A stretch of 64,000 nucleotides of DNA from Ipomoea triloba (Eukaryota; Streptophyta; Magnoliopsida; Solanales; Convolvulaceae), in contig NC_044925.1 in the NCBI RefSeq assembly GCF_003576645.1, forward strand, positions 4,046,551 through 4,110,550, given 5' to 3'. Of the stretch, positions 1 through 12,271 are shown piece by piece. The position numbers and the translations under genes are program-made. Within the stretch, counting starts at the first letter, position 1; every line of letters starts with the position of its first letter. The notes beneath the pieces are model-generated. The model searched no databases and was not told where the DNA came from. It saw only the letters and a program-made list of their open reading frames with translations.

Positions 1-520
1 AAGGAATAAACAATTTAAAATTAAATAAACTTACGAACAATAACATTGCTATCCTAATAAATAATAAATTAATTATTAATAACAATTTACAGAGTATAAA
101 ACAAAACATACATACAGGGACAAGAGCTAAATGGTTGAGAGGTAGCACGAGTATTTCCAACATATCTCGGTAATTTATTTTGTACGTCCTTGTTCCTGGT
201 CTTAATCTCTCAATAGCTTCTCCTATGATACTCTCCACGGGATGATTCTTCTTCCCCATATTGGATGACTCTAGCACTATCTTAAACACCATTTACCTAT
301 GCTTTTGTACTTGAAACTTTCTCTTTATTTTGATTGGGCACTCACAGCTGGTTTTGTGGTAGTGTTTCAGGCAAAATATCATCAATTTTCTTTGCATCAT
401 TGATTTGACTGAAGTAGAAACTATAGATCGACATGATTACTTATCATCTTTCTAATTAGTCCTCTTGATTTTTTTTTTAAAAGTAAATCAGTCCTCTTGA
501 TAACATCTTCTCCTACAACA

Positions 521-1695
521 TTAGTTCTCCCCATTACCAATTCCGTCTTTTTTATTGAAGACTTTGTATGCACTACTATTGGGAGAGTATCCTAGGAAGA
601 TAGCTTCATCGCTTTTAAACTCAAACTTCCCAAGTTGTTCCCAATCATTCAGGATGAAACATTTACTCCCGAATATGTGAACATGGCGGAGGCTAGCTTT
701 TCTTCCCTTCCAGAGTTCAGAAGCCGTCATATCTGTTCCCGGTCTCAAGTACAGACAATTAATGATATAACAGGTTGTGTGCATTGCCTTTAATTTGCCC
801 GAAAGCGTTGAGCAACTCTCTTAGCCATAAGTAGGACTTGAGCTATCTCTTGCAGAGTCCTATTTTTTTTTTTACCACCCCATTCTGTTGAGGGGTTCTC
901 CGAGTTGAGAACTCATGAAAAATGTCATGTTATTCACAGAACTGGCTAAAGTTGGAGTTTTAAAACTCTGTGTCTTGATCACTCCCTATTCTTATTATTT
1001 TTTCAAAAAACATCTTTATCCCTATTCTTCTCTGGTTTAACATCTTATTCCATTTCCATTTCAAAAGTCTCCAGGTTTTCCATTAGTTGGTTCAGTTTGA
1101 GTTCATCTATCTTGTGAGATTGCCTTATTGCTTTGACATCCGTTTGAAATCTTTAAGCAAATGATCTTAATACTTTTCTTACTAGACTATCTTCACTAAA
1201 AGGTTCCCCTAAGTTAGCAGCTTCATTTGCTAGACCTTTCAATTGAGTGTTAAAGTTGGAGATTTTCTCATCTTCATTCATCCTCAGTTTCTCAAATCAG
1301 TATTGAATTAGTTGTAATATTGAGATTTTGACATTCTCTGTTCCTTCATAGGTGACCTTCAAGATGTCATAGACTTTCTTGGCAGTTGTATAGTTAGAAA
1401 TCATAGGAAAGTGGTTGGTTTCAATTCAATTATAGATAACATTCAAGGCACGGGTGTTAAAGTTTGCCAAAGCCCTCTCATTGTCAGTTTTCTCTTTTTG
1501 ACTTTTCTTTCAGCTCTTACAATTTACAATGATCATTGGTGCCTCATACCCATCTTCTACCGCCTCATAGCAACACTTGTCTTGTGCTTTGATGAAAATC
1601 TCCATCCTCTTCTTCCAAAATGCATAGTTCAACCGTCTTTGTAGTTTTGGTCCTTTTGGAAGTCGTGATATTGAGCTCACTTCGGTAAGATCCAT
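521..1695 (-). pseudogene. Copia gag and integrase remnants
   Basis: At 1695-1510 the minus strand encodes a Gag N-terminal type sequence with the motif FWKKRMEIFIKAQ, and Gag-like sequence continues in broken frames to about 1080 (for example NEDEKISNFNTQLKGLANEA). At about 900-521 it encodes the end of an integrase core (QQNGVV, NRTLQEIAQ) and the downstream segment with ELWKGRKAS, HIFGSKCFILN and FKSDEAIFLGYS, which is typical of plant Copia polyproteins. Several stops and frameshifts separate the pieces. No reverse transcriptase is visible in the window. Confidence 0.8.
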
Positions 1696-1773
1696 CTATG
1701 ACTTGAAACAAAACACACAGAGTATCCCACAAATCTCACTAACAAGTTAAGCAACATACGCTCTGATACCAAT

Positions 1774-2069
1774 TGAAAATAATACTCCAATGTAATATGA
1801 TTCAGATTACTTCGTAAAACCTAACAGGACCTTATGGGATTGAAGTCTGAGTAATAAGTTTAAGATTATGCAATGAAAAAGATGCAGAAAGTATATCTCC
1901 TGTCTTGATAATAGTGCAACTCCTTTTTGAACTGTTACAACAAAAAATCATCCTCAAGGTTGTACTGAAGTACCTTTTCAAAGAGTTCCCTTGAGTGTCT
2001 TGTTTTGCAACAACACCTTTTTCAATATTGGCCATCTACCTCTATAGCTTTTACTCTCTCCCCTATACA
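1774..2069 (-). repeat. Candidate 5' LTR and primer-binding site of the Copia remnant
   Basis: Just inside the element, positions 1759-1772 read on the minus strand as TTGGTATCAGAGCG, the classic initiator-tRNA-Met primer site. Immediately outside it the minus strand ends in TTTTCA. A matching TG start lies at 2069 (TGTATAGGGGAG), which gives a TG...CA LTR of about 296 bp. The outer boundary is inferred, because the second LTR lies outside the window. Confidence 0.55.
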
Positions 2070-4930
2070 TTTTTAAAAATCATAATTCATACCAGATGAC
2101 TTCTTTCCATGTAAAAGATGAGCATACCAAACCTAGAAAAGAAAGAACTACACAAGACAATAAAGAATATATAGAAATTATCTTAGACATGATAACATAA
2201 CTATTTTGACAATAATTATAGGCAGTTTTAAGAAAACTAACAGATTTAATTGTATACAAAAGATTATATCTCATATACATAAAAGAATAACACATAAGAA
2301 AATTAACATTTTCAACTAATAGGAAATAATTTATCATATTTGATGCGTTAACATTTATGTACTAATGAAAAGATTTACTTTTGGTGTTAGTTTTAAATTT
2401 AAATCCATAAAAAGTAAATGTCTATATAAATAAATACAAATACAACCTTCTTGGTATGAGTAATTCTTCAGTAACGCATGTATTGGTATATTCAACATTA
2501 CTTAATTCAACAATATCTGGAGTAGTTAGAAGACACGAAACTCTCAGTACAATAGTACATGAATTGAAAGATTGTTGATGATGAAAATTATAAACTTTTT
2601 CAATTAGTCTATCCACTTCTCTTCTGTTTGTATGAAGAGGCCTAAAAAAGTCTTTTTAGTGAATTTGAAAAGTGCATTTGAGTAAGAAACTTGATTTCTA
2701 TTTTTGGCAAATAGATCTTCTAATTCTTCGCGTCAAACAATAAGAGATACATAATAGAGATTTATTATGAGTTTTCTCTAATGATGTAGAAATATGAGTT
2801 TTTTTTTCGGACCTCACCACATATTTAAAGAAAAAAAAACACAATCATCTAGTGCACGTCTCGCATACCAGCAATGCTCATTAGGTGCGTCAAAGTGATC
2901 AAGTTGATAATTACCCTAATTACTTTTTTGTTCTCTCTCCTTACTCCCTTTCTTATATAGACTGATTGAAAATATTTGAAAAATAATTTTTTTTAAAAAA
3001 ATCCCATACTATTGGGATGCTCTTAAATCACGCATGAACCTTTAATTTATAACACATGATCATATAGGTTAATTAAATAGTGAATAATTGGAGAGCATTA
3101 AAAAGAAGCACCAGGCTGTCCCGGCCAGGACTTGGATTGAAAGGGCAACTGAATCATTTAATTTCTGCATCAATGCCCCACATCCCATTTCTTGCACTTC
3201 TTTTTTTTTTTTTTTTTTTTGAAGGGATTTCTGCACTTGAATACTTTACATTAATTATTTGCAAGTATATTTTATTTTTTTATTTACTGGTCTGATTAAT
3301 AATTAATTTAGGTGTGACCCACTTTATTTGTTTATTTGTTCTTTTCTTGAGGTCTAATAATGTATTTATATTTATAAAAAAAAATAATATATGTTGATTA
3401 TACGTTGGTCTGTGTATAGAGCGCGTGCACATATATATATATATATATATGATAATATAGACGTCGGCTGGTGAATTGACGTCTATAATTTAATATATTA
3501 TATCAATGCTTTTTACATTACTTTAATAACTGACATAAATTACGAAAAATAATCTATAATTGGAATAGTGTTCAATGCAATTTATACCTTGGGCACTAGA
3601 GTCCAATTAGTATAGGAGAGATATTTTTTTGATCTCAAACTTTTAAATAATAGTATATTTAATCTTTTTGATATTGTTGTAAGTACTTTTGGTCTAACAA
3701 TTATTGATGTACTCAAAAAAAAAAAAAAAAACTATTGATAAAATATTCATATGATGTGAATGAAGTTTTAAGTTAGCACTTTTGGTCATTTTGTTACCGA
3801 CCGTAAAATTTACCCTTTTTAAATTAAAAGAAATCTTAGTTAATAAAAATTAATAATAGAAGTTTATTTTCCCTTTATTTCTCTTTTAATTCACCAAAGT
3901 CACACTCCAATTCTAATTGATGATTGATTAGATGGAGCATGAGAGAGTATCATGGAGTGTTGATAGGTATAGTATCTGATTTTGATCTTCTTTGTTTCTT
4001 GGAATATCATGACAGTATAATACGGCCAAATCCAATTGTATTTCTCTCTGCAACAAAATGGCTCATCCACCCGTCCACGTGTTTCACAAGATTCAAAATG
4101 TATGTTAAGTAAATCATTCAGTGCTAACAAACATGTGCATTTCCACTAGTAGCAGACACTAATATAGTAGAAAAGAAAATCTCAAATAGATCTTTTAAAT
4201 CGAATATAAAATGTAATTGGATTTTTTTAATTAGAAAAATTTTATCAACACTACCTACAATTAACTTTAACTTTAACTTTCCAATCTTAGTTTCAACCGA
4301 TTAGCTAAGAACAATCTAAAATGATTTATATCTTGTGATCATTTGTCGACTAAAATCACAAGATAGGATTCATCTAAATGGTATCTTCGGGTAGCGGCCG
4401 TAAGCTTCATTTTAAACAAAAGTTTAAGTGCCATCTTTTTAGAAGATTACAATCGCGAGCAGAGAGTCCCGATAGTGCAACTAATTGTATAATCTCAAAG
4501 ACCAAAACTTTATAATCTAGTGGCACAGATATGGTGCTCTTTATGAGTGGCTCAAGATCGATTTTCCTTTGGATCTAAACTAAATGGCATTCACCAAAAG
4601 AAAAGAGGGAAAACGTGATCTATAAAGAGTAATGAAGTATCCACACTCATTGATAGAGAATAAATGCACCCAGCATGGACAACTCAATTGATTTTGGGGT
4701 GGTAATTGTGGGCAATGACAGAGAATCGGGCCCGGACAATTACACTGTAGAAGTTACACCCAATGTGGTGGGCTCTTTGTGAGTCCCAAACATTGGTACA
4801 TGAAAATGAAATAGTCTAGGAAGGGACGAAATAACCCAAACAAGAAGGGTGTTGGAATACAAAAAAATAAAATATTCTAACAAGAGAGTGAAGAACCCAA
4901 ACGAGATGGAGTGGGAAGATGTAGGCAAAT
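2070..4930. other. AT-rich intergenic DNA, no gene seen
   Basis: Only short open frames without family features occur here. There are poly-T and poly-A runs, a short (TA)n near 3430-3450, and no clear inverted-repeat element. Confidence 0.6.
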
Positions 4931-4931
4931 T

Positions 4932-5790
4932 TTATTGTGGAGCATGGTACACACAACTGTATGGATCATAGTCCAGACAATTGTATGGACCATGCTCCAA
5001 AACGGTATCGTTTTTTTTTTAATGAAAAGAAACGGCACCCATTCCGCGTAATTAGTTATGTTTGCATAACATATTTAGTTTCATTTTATATACATTATAG
5101 TTTCATTTCAGCACAATTGAATTTTCATTTTATTTCTACTACAGTTTCATTCGATATTATACATACAATAGTCTTATTACAGTGAGACATGTTATTGAAT
5201 TTCATTTTATACACAATGTAGTCTTATTACAACACCACTAAATTATATTCTAATTCAACTACGATTTCATTGGACAATATATACTCAAATATGTGAAACT
5301 GTTATTTAATTTTATTTTATATACACTGTAATTTCATTACAACACAACCAAAGTATCATTTTGATAAAATTAAAGTTTCATTTGACAATATACAGTCAAT
5401 ATGTAAGACATGTTATTCAATTTCTTTTAATACATATTGTAATGTCATTTCAACAAAACTAAAATATCATTTCAATTTAACTACAATTCTATTTGACAAT
5501 ATACACTCAATATGTGAGACATATTATTTAGTTTCATTTTATACATACGGCAATTTCATTTTAACACAATTAAAGTATCATTTCAATTCAATTACAGTTT
5601 CATTTAATAATATAAATACAATATGCGAGTCAGTTTCGTTTTAGATATATTATAGTTTCATTTTGATATGCACACACACGAAATATGATATTTGTTAAAA
5701 TTTAAAGGCGGCCATTTCTTAACTTAAAGAAACGACACTGTTTTTTACCAAGGTCCACACAGGGACCATGGTCACGGTATAACAACCGGA
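4932..5790. mobile_element. Probable MULE-like MITE with internal minisatellite
   Basis: The left end (TTATTGTGGAGCATGGT) and the right end (reverse complement TTATACCGTGACCATGGTCC) form imperfect terminal inverted repeats that resemble those of the elements at 10863 and 21891. The interior is a degenerate tandem array built on phrases such as GTTTCATTTTATA and CAATATA. No convincing target duplication is visible, so the limits are approximate. Confidence 0.45.
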
Positions 5791-5993
5791 ACATGCATGT
5801 GTTCCTTGGCTTGAAGGTATGTTAGACCTACTACAAGAGATCTTATCTTCTATAAAGTTAATTTAAGGAGTTTTTATCCTCAACTATATATATGAAAGAA
5901 CCAAAGGTGCTTGGAACATGATGTTCAAGATACAAGACAACACCTGTAAATTTTTACGAAGTAGTTATGTCGTCATTGGATGGGCCTATCAAA

Positions 5994-6343
5994 CACATGT
6001 TCAACAGGTTAATGAACCAAGTCTTAAAGTCATTTAATTTGTTGGAAAGTTTTTTGGGCGAGTCTTCTCTAAGCAAGAAAAAATTATGAAAAAAAAAAGG
6101 AGTCAAATAAGATGATATAATTAAGAAAATACTACATAGAAATTAGATGTCGAGTTTTCTCAAAAAGTAAAGTGGTATGATAAAATTAAACACCATGTTC
6201 AAGAGGTTAATGAACAAAGTTTTAAAGTCATTTGTTGAAAAGTTTCTTGTGCGAGTCTTCTCTGATGAAAAAAAAAAAAGAAAGTCAAACATGATTGAAT
6301 GATCAAGGAAATACTACAGAGAAACTTAAAAGTCAAGAGTTAA
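5994..6343. repeat. Degenerate direct repeat, two units of about 170 bp
   Basis: Two consecutive units share the order CATGTTCAA-AGGTTAATGAAC, TAAAGTCATTT, GCGAGTCTTCTCT, an A-rich run, GTCAAA, and AATACTACA. The second unit begins near 6190. The unit is non-coding and its origin is unknown. The rest of 5791-6801 holds no gene and would include the promoter and 5' leader of the purine permease. Confidence 0.6.
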
Positions 6344-6801
6344 CTCTAAAAACTGGCAATATGCATACTCATATCAAGAGTGGACGATGAAATGCATTAA
6401 TAATAGTTAATAATTTTGCTAGATATTATGAGATTTCCTATTTCCCAAAATTCTGTGTATTTCCCCAAAGGTGCAGCATTTAAAACTCTCGATCTATATC
6501 ATATCCTCTATACTACTGTAAATAGTTGTAATATGTAAGCTTACCCAGAGGTGCAGGAATATTTAATAATATTTTGAGAATTTTCTGATCTCTTTTATCA
6601 TATGGTGACATTCCTTTTCCGCTTTCCCTACATTACTCATATTCCTTATCCATGGACTGAGACTACCCTTCATATTATATAACCTGTTCTCCATGTCTTG
6701 TTCTCTCCGCCCATCCAAATATATACTGCGTTTTTCTGTAACAAATTAAAGCACCAAAGGGTCGACAGGTTTCTGTTGTTTGGATCTCCTAATAAACTGC
6801 C

Positions 6802-8886
6802 ATGGGAGAAGTCGAAGAAAGATTGTTGGATATCACAAGTGAGTTTAATTTCCTTAGCTTTAATTTCCAAACTTTCTCTGTTATTTTTGCTTCTTTTCAC
6901 TTGTTTTTGGAACAAACCCAGTGCTTTAGTTAAGTACATACTCAGAGAAACACACACACACACACAGAGTCTACTTTTAACGTTCGCCGGAGGTTCAGCC
7001 GGCGACCGACATTAACGTTTGAATGTCAATTTCCTAAAAAATCAACGTTATATGTTGGACGTTGTATATATATTTACGTACTAGTGAAATTTTAGAGTTA
7101 ATTCCAGAAATGGTGCTTCGACTATTGACTTTTATCACGGTCCTCGATTTTTAATTTGACCAAAGTTGGTCCCTTAACTATTGATTTTATACCAATTTTT
7201 GGTCATTCTGTTAAATCTATGTTAAATAGGTGTTAAAATTGAGGGCAAAAATGTAAAATCAAATATTTTAACTCTATTTAACATAGATTTAACATATGTA
7301 GGAGGAGAAACAAAGTTAAGAAGAAAGATTAAACTATTTGGTTTTACATTTTTGCTCTCAATTTTAACACCTATTTAACATAGATTTAACAGAAGGATCA
7401 AAATTTACACAAAATCAATAGTTAAGGGACCAACTTTGATCAAATTAAAAGTCGAGAACAAAAATTGGTAAAAGTCAATAGTCGAAGGACAATTTCTGTA
7501 ATTAACTCTGAAATTTTATTAGTGAAAACTTTCCAAGTTGATGTTGATGGATTTTATATAAGTGCTTTGGCTTACTCTTCATCTGCCATAATAACTCTAG
7601 AAGATAGATGGGTCTGGTTACGATTTTTATGATTAAGTTGCGGAAAGAATAGTCAAGTGATGAGTTAAATATGATTTTATATGCTTTCTTTGTTAAGCTT
7701 GTATATATAGTCTAAATAAAATTAAGTTTAAAATGAAGATCATGTTATACACTCCTGCATTTATCACTCATAAGAAATTAATCACTTTTGATTTGATTTA
7801 CGGAATTTATGAAGAAGACTATCACTATTACATGAAGGTGCACTCTGAGTGAAACTCAACAATTGTATACTTGTGAGTGACTGATTGTGAGGGACAATTG
7901 TAATGATGCTTAGCAATTTCTTTAAAATAATAGTTCATTTTAAAAAATTACTAGGATATTGTTTCAAAAATATATAGATTCTTAACTTTTTATTTTTTCT
8001 AGTTTACCTTATTATTTTCTTTTTCATTTCCAACATTTTTATCCACATTTACTCTTCTTCTTCTCTCTCCACTAATAATTGATAGGTGGGTAACTACTAG
8101 CTAGTGTAGTATGCCAAAGGTGATGCTCTTTAATGTTTGGTAATATGGTCTTTAACACAATATGCTCTATTTTTACATGTTTTTTTTTATATTTAATTTC
8201 TTTTATTATTCTATCTTTTGTGTACTTTTAATTTTTACTCTCACTCTAATAATATGATTTACATGCCATAAGTGTATGTGTTAATTTTTATCAATAATAA
8301 TAATAATAATAAATATACACTTTTTGTCTTTTATATGAATTTATTCAATAGTTAATATTATCAAATATTTTTAACTACAATTAATTAGGTTAATAGCTCT
8401 AAACTTTGGGTTTCAACTTTTTTGTTTGGTTTATCAAGCATAGCATCCGTTTTAAACTTTGTTTTGTGACTATTTTCTCTTGTAATAAAATCAAAAAAAA
8501 AATCATATTATAAAAAGTAAAATTTATTTGTAAATATGCGCCAATGATCAATGACTATGATAGCCATATATTATTTTTAAGTATCATGATAAGGATGTGA
8601 ACAGAAGATAAAATAAAATATTCATCACACAAAATGATTGCGATTTTAATAATTATCTCTTTTTTTCCTGTTGTGCCGTCTAACACGTCAAGTCATATAA
8701 CTATTATTATCATTTGAATATTACTTGCAATTTAATTCATATATTCACAATTTTAATATAATTAAGGACCATAACTAAACTTGTACTGTAGCTTTTATTA
8801 AGATTCGCGATATTTTAAAAATAAAATAAAATATTATAAATGCTATCGTCTGCGATGGTTTCTCTTCCGGGGCGGCAATGTAGTTC

Positions 8887-8930
<44 letters not shown>

Positions 8931-11681
8931 TATTTTTTATGTTTTTTAACACTTTGTAAAGTATAGATATGAAATTAGTTTTTTTTGAGTACTATTGAAA
9001 ATATTAAATTAATTAAAGTAGCTGGAAGAAATTAAACAATATTGATGTACTAAAAAAAAAATTAAAACAATGTTGATGGGTCATGGGCTTATAAGGCTAA
9101 TTAATTGGAGCCCAAGTGGAGTTGATTAATAAAAGGAATTGAACTAGGCATGGAATTTGGGCTTGGGGACCTAGGGTCTAAATTGCGGCAAATTATTATG
9201 TCGATCATAGTTCACATAGTGCTGTGTATGGACCATAAGTGTAATTGATTAATAAAAGGAATTGAACAAGGCATGGAATTTGGGCTTGGGGGCCTAGGGA
9301 TTAAATTGCGACAAATTGTTATGTAGATTATGGTTCACACAGTGCTATTTGAACTATAAAAGTAGTATATTTTTAATTTACTAAAAGTATATTATTTGTG
9401 TATTGAATGTACATTATATAAAATAATGTACTTTCAGTACTCAAATAATGCATTATCGATGAATACAAGGTACATTTTTAATATAATAAAAGTACATTAT
9501 TCGTGTACTAAATGTACATTATTTGATAGTATACAAAATATACTACTTTAACTACTCAAATAATGTACTTTTTATTTGTGGTCTACACAACTGTGTGGAT
9601 CATTATCCATGCAATAACGACTCAAATTGCAAGGTTTGGGCTTGGTTTGGAAACGAAGACGGTGTCAATGGGGGAGGAGGTGGTGCCAGCAAACTATTCT
9701 GTGAACTCGGGTCCACCCACCTTGCAAGGTGGACTCGTATCTAAAAATATACAATTTATATACGGTATATTTAGAATTTTTATACACTGAAGGTTTACAA
9801 TTTACATACTGAATGTTCACAATTTTATATACTAAATGTTCACGATTACATACTGAATGTTCACAATTTTAAGCTAGGTATATTAAATAGAATGGTGGTA
9901 TAGACCTTGTGGTTTAGTGGCATCCAGTATCCCGGTTAACACTCCCACATGGATGATGGGGTGGGTTCGATCAAAACATATCATGTCATAGCGAGTAGAA
10001 TTTGGGAGTTAACCTAGAATTACTCAAACTGAATAGTAGTTTTTAATCTTTTTATTATATTTGTGCTATTTATGCATGCAGGTGATGAATCAGAGGGAAT
10101 CCAAGATGCAAAACCCAAATATAATAAATCACTTGATTATTCTTACTTGATGCGTTTCAAATGGTGGATTGAATTAAGTTTGTACACATTTCTTAGCCTA
10201 GGAGGCCAAGCTGGCGCTACCCTATTGGGAAAAGTGTATTATGATGAAGGTGGTAGCAGTAAATGGCTTGTTGCCACTCTCCAAACCGCTGGCTTCCCTT
10301 TCCTCATCCCTTTTCTCCTCCTTTTTCCATCAACCAAAACCCCCAAAAACAATAACACTTCTCTCCCACTTCTTGCTTCTGTGTATACTTTTCTTGGCGT
10401 TTTGTTAGCAGCTGGTGGGGTGTTTTATTCAGTGGCCATAGAATACCTCTCTGCATCTACTTTCTCTCTTCTCATCTCTACCCAGTTGGCCTTCACGGCC
10501 ATTTTAGCTCCGTTTATCAATGCCCAGAGGTTCACGCCTTATATACTCAACTCCGTCGTGCTTCTCGCCTTTTCCCCACTCCTTCTCGTGCTCGAGAATG
10601 ATTCCGGCGGGTCTCCGGCGCCGGCGCCGGCCGCCGGCGATGGGTTCATGTTGGGGGCTCTGTTTACTGTCGCCGCCGGGGCTTCTTTCGCGTTGCTGTT
10701 CTCGTTAACGGAGCTCTCGTACGAGAAGGTGATTGTATTAGAATATAGAAAATATTAGTATAAGAATAATATTGTTTACATATTTATCTATTTTCTATAT
10801 TCTAATAATATTTTCTATATTTTAATAAAGAATAATATTATTTACATCTAGCTGGTCAAGAGTCGTCGTTATATCGTGGACCATGGTCCACAGTCCATCG
10901 TGGACTATGCATCATGACTGATACTACAGTTGTGTTGAACGGATACTGCAATTGTATTGAACTGATACTGCAGTTATGTTGAAAAGAAATTGCAATTGCG
11001 CGGAACAGAGGCCCGTTTCATCCGTTTAGAACTGCAGTTGTGTTCACCTGATACTGCTTGTGTTGAACCGATCACAACTGCAGTATCAGCCATGATCATG
11101 GTCCACAATATAATTTGCGGGTCAAGAGATTGAGAAAGTATAGATACAGATAATACAATATAATGGATCGAGTCATTAGTACTAAAAAAAAACAATATTA
11201 TTTACATATTTATCTATTTTCTATATTCTAATAGATTGGGGGAGCCGGTGAGGCCATGAAGGAGACGTTGAAGATGACACTTTGGCAGTGCGTGGTGGCG
11301 ACGGCGGTGACGGCGGCGGGGCTGTTGTGGAGCGGGGAGTGGAGGGGTTTGAGGGCGGAGATGGAGGGGTATAAGCAAGGGGTATTTTCGTACTTTTTGA
11401 ACGTCGTGGGAACGGCGGTTTCGTGTCAGGCGTTCTACGTCGGCTCCATTGCCTTGACTTTTAAGGTATCGTCGTTGTTCTCCAACGTTGTTATCAGGTT
11501 AGCCACGCCGGTGATTCCATTTTTGTCGGTGGTTTTCTTGGGGGAAGAGATGAATGGGTTGAAGGTGACGGCGTTGATGTTGTCTCTTTGGGGGTTCGCG
11601 TCGTATATTTATCAGCAGTATCTTGATGAGTTGAAGGCTGATGAAAATCAGTCCATTCAAGACCTCAAATTCAGTGTCTAG
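6802..11681 (+). CDS. Purine permease family transporter (PUP-A), three exons
   Basis: Exons by my model: 6802-6838, 10082-10728, 11235-11681, giving 376 aa. Exon 1 codes for MGEVEERLLDIT and ends at a GTGAGT donor. It joins in phase 1 to exon 2 after an acceptor at 10080-10081, so the ATG at 10063 lies in the intron and is not the start. The product has about ten hydrophobic segments and PUP-family phrases (IEYLSASTFSLL, NAQRFTPYILNS, LLWSGEWRGL, WGFASYIYQQYLD). PUPs belong to the drug/metabolite transporter superfamily and move purines, cytokinins or related compounds across membranes; the substrate here is unknown. A paralogue lies at 28122 with the first intron at the same phase. Oddities are a transposon-like second intron and a changed block near the C-terminus (NVVIRLATPVIP, where the paralogue has NVISILGLPIPP). 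An alternative donor at 10735 would add Val-Ile. Confidence 0.85.
7095..7508. mobile_element. Foldback MITE (MULE-like) in PUP-A intron 1
   Basis: The element is almost entirely two inverted arms of about 165 bp, starting GAGTTAATT and ending AATTAACTC. It is flanked by a perfect 10-bp direct repeat TGAAATTTTA at 7085-7094 and 7509-7518. Foldback structure with a 9-11 bp target duplication fits non-autonomous Mutator-like elements. It has no coding capacity. Confidence 0.8.
8896..8933. repeat. (TTA)n microsatellite
   Basis: A run of ATT/TTA trinucleotides in PUP-A intron 1. Confidence 0.95.
9124..9345. repeat. Tandem direct repeat of about 119 bp in PUP-A intron 1
   Basis: Two copies (about 9124-9224 and 9243-9345) share TTAATAAAAGGAATTGAAC, GGCATGGAATTTGGGCTTGG, TAAATTGCG and the start of a transposon end (TTATGT.GAT.AT.GTTCACA). 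The duplication therefore contains the left end of the element at 9316. Confidence 0.8.
9316..9617. mobile_element. MULE-like MITE in PUP-A intron 1
   Basis: Terminal inverted repeats of about 28 bp: left TTGTTATGTAGATTATGG, right (reverse complement) TTATTGCATGGATAATGA, both continuing into CACACAG. The interior holds repeats of AGTACATTAT and GTACTAAATG type. Flanks CGACAAA and CGACTCAAA give only an imperfect target duplication. Confidence 0.55.
9899..9990 (+). repeat. tRNA-like (SINE-type) sequence
   Basis: An A-box-like CTTGTGGTTTAGTGGCATC and a B-box-like GGGTTCGATC are spaced as in tRNA-derived SINEs. A near-identical copy occurs in inverse orientation at 22744-22835, which shows it is a dispersed repeat and not a functional tRNA. 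Confidence 0.5.
10735..11234. mobile_element. TIR-bounded insertion forming PUP-A intron 2
   Basis: The 500-bp block starts GTATTAGAATATAG and ends CTATATTCTAATAG, which are inverted repeats of each other, and is flanked on both sides by ATT (10732-10734 and 11235-11237). Joining the flanks restores an uninterrupted permease reading frame (EKVIGGAGEAMK). The ends are GT and AG, so splicing could remove it. Inside are a smaller copy of the same palindrome (10735-10808) and a nested MITE (10863-11119). Confidence 0.6.
10863..11119. mobile_element. MULE-like MITE nested in PUP-A intron 2
   Basis: Inverted ends TTATATCGTGGACCATG and (reverse complement) TTATATTGTGGACCATG lie inside a perfect 9-bp target duplication GGTCAAGAG at 10854-10862 and 11120-11128. 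The interior repeats phrases such as CTGCAGTTGTGTTGAAC. It has no coding capacity and shares its GTGGACC ends with the elements at 21891 and probably 4932. Confidence 0.8.
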
Positions 11682-12271
11682 CTTATAATAGTAATGATAA
11701 TGTATTAAAGAAAAAATTAAAAAGGGCTATATATATATATATATATATATATATCTTGTTGCTTGTGATCACTCTTATGTAAGTTTATTTGAATGTTCGT
11801 GTACTTGTTCACATGAGAGTTAAATTGAAACATGTGTTCCATCCAACTAAAAATTTAAGCTGATAGTTGGAGGCTCACAAGTTAGATAAAGAAAAAATTA
11901 TTTATCATTTAAATCAGACGTGGACTAAAGCAATCGTCCTTATCATCATTAAAAAAAAACAAAAAAGTAATTCATAAATGTTTATTTTGGATGAGATAGT
12001 GAGAAGCAATTCAAGTGGCAACGGCTTGGGCCTTCCATTGACACTTCATAGTGGCTGGCCAATGACACGACGACATGTGTGGAAATGAAGTTGATGACAT
12101 CTAGGTCGGCCACGTGGTAGAGTCTCGTGGATATGCAAACCCAATATATCTCTATCTTGCATCGCTCATCCATGATGCATGATGCCCTCCTGGCTCCTGC
12201 TTAGTTAGAAACGAAAGCTATTGTTTAATGCCAAATTATTCTGTGCGCCATATAGTTGCTTATTTGTAGTA
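11682..12271. other. Intergenic, 3' of PUP-A
   Basis: Holds the PUP-A 3' region and a (TA)n run at about 11730-11752. No further gene is seen. Confidence 0.6.

Larger units (their letters stand above)
1..2069 (-). mobile_element. Degenerate Ty1/Copia LTR retrotransposon, cut by window edge
   Basis: On the minus strand this reads, in order, a candidate LTR, a primer-binding site, a Gag-like region and an integrase-like region, then runs off the left edge. Stop codons and frameshifts break every domain, so it is dead. The first 520 bases hold only short degenerate matches that I cannot assign. The protease and the front of the integrase appear deleted, because Gag-like sequence passes within a few hundred bases into the end of the integrase core. 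Family assignment rests on Copia-type protein motifs and the tRNA-Met type primer site. Confidence 0.8.

Noticed and set aside
10063..10081. ATG at 10063 as start of PUP-A
   Set aside because: It lies just before a good acceptor (TGCATGCAG), and exon 1 at 6802 joins in phase with conserved downstream sequence.
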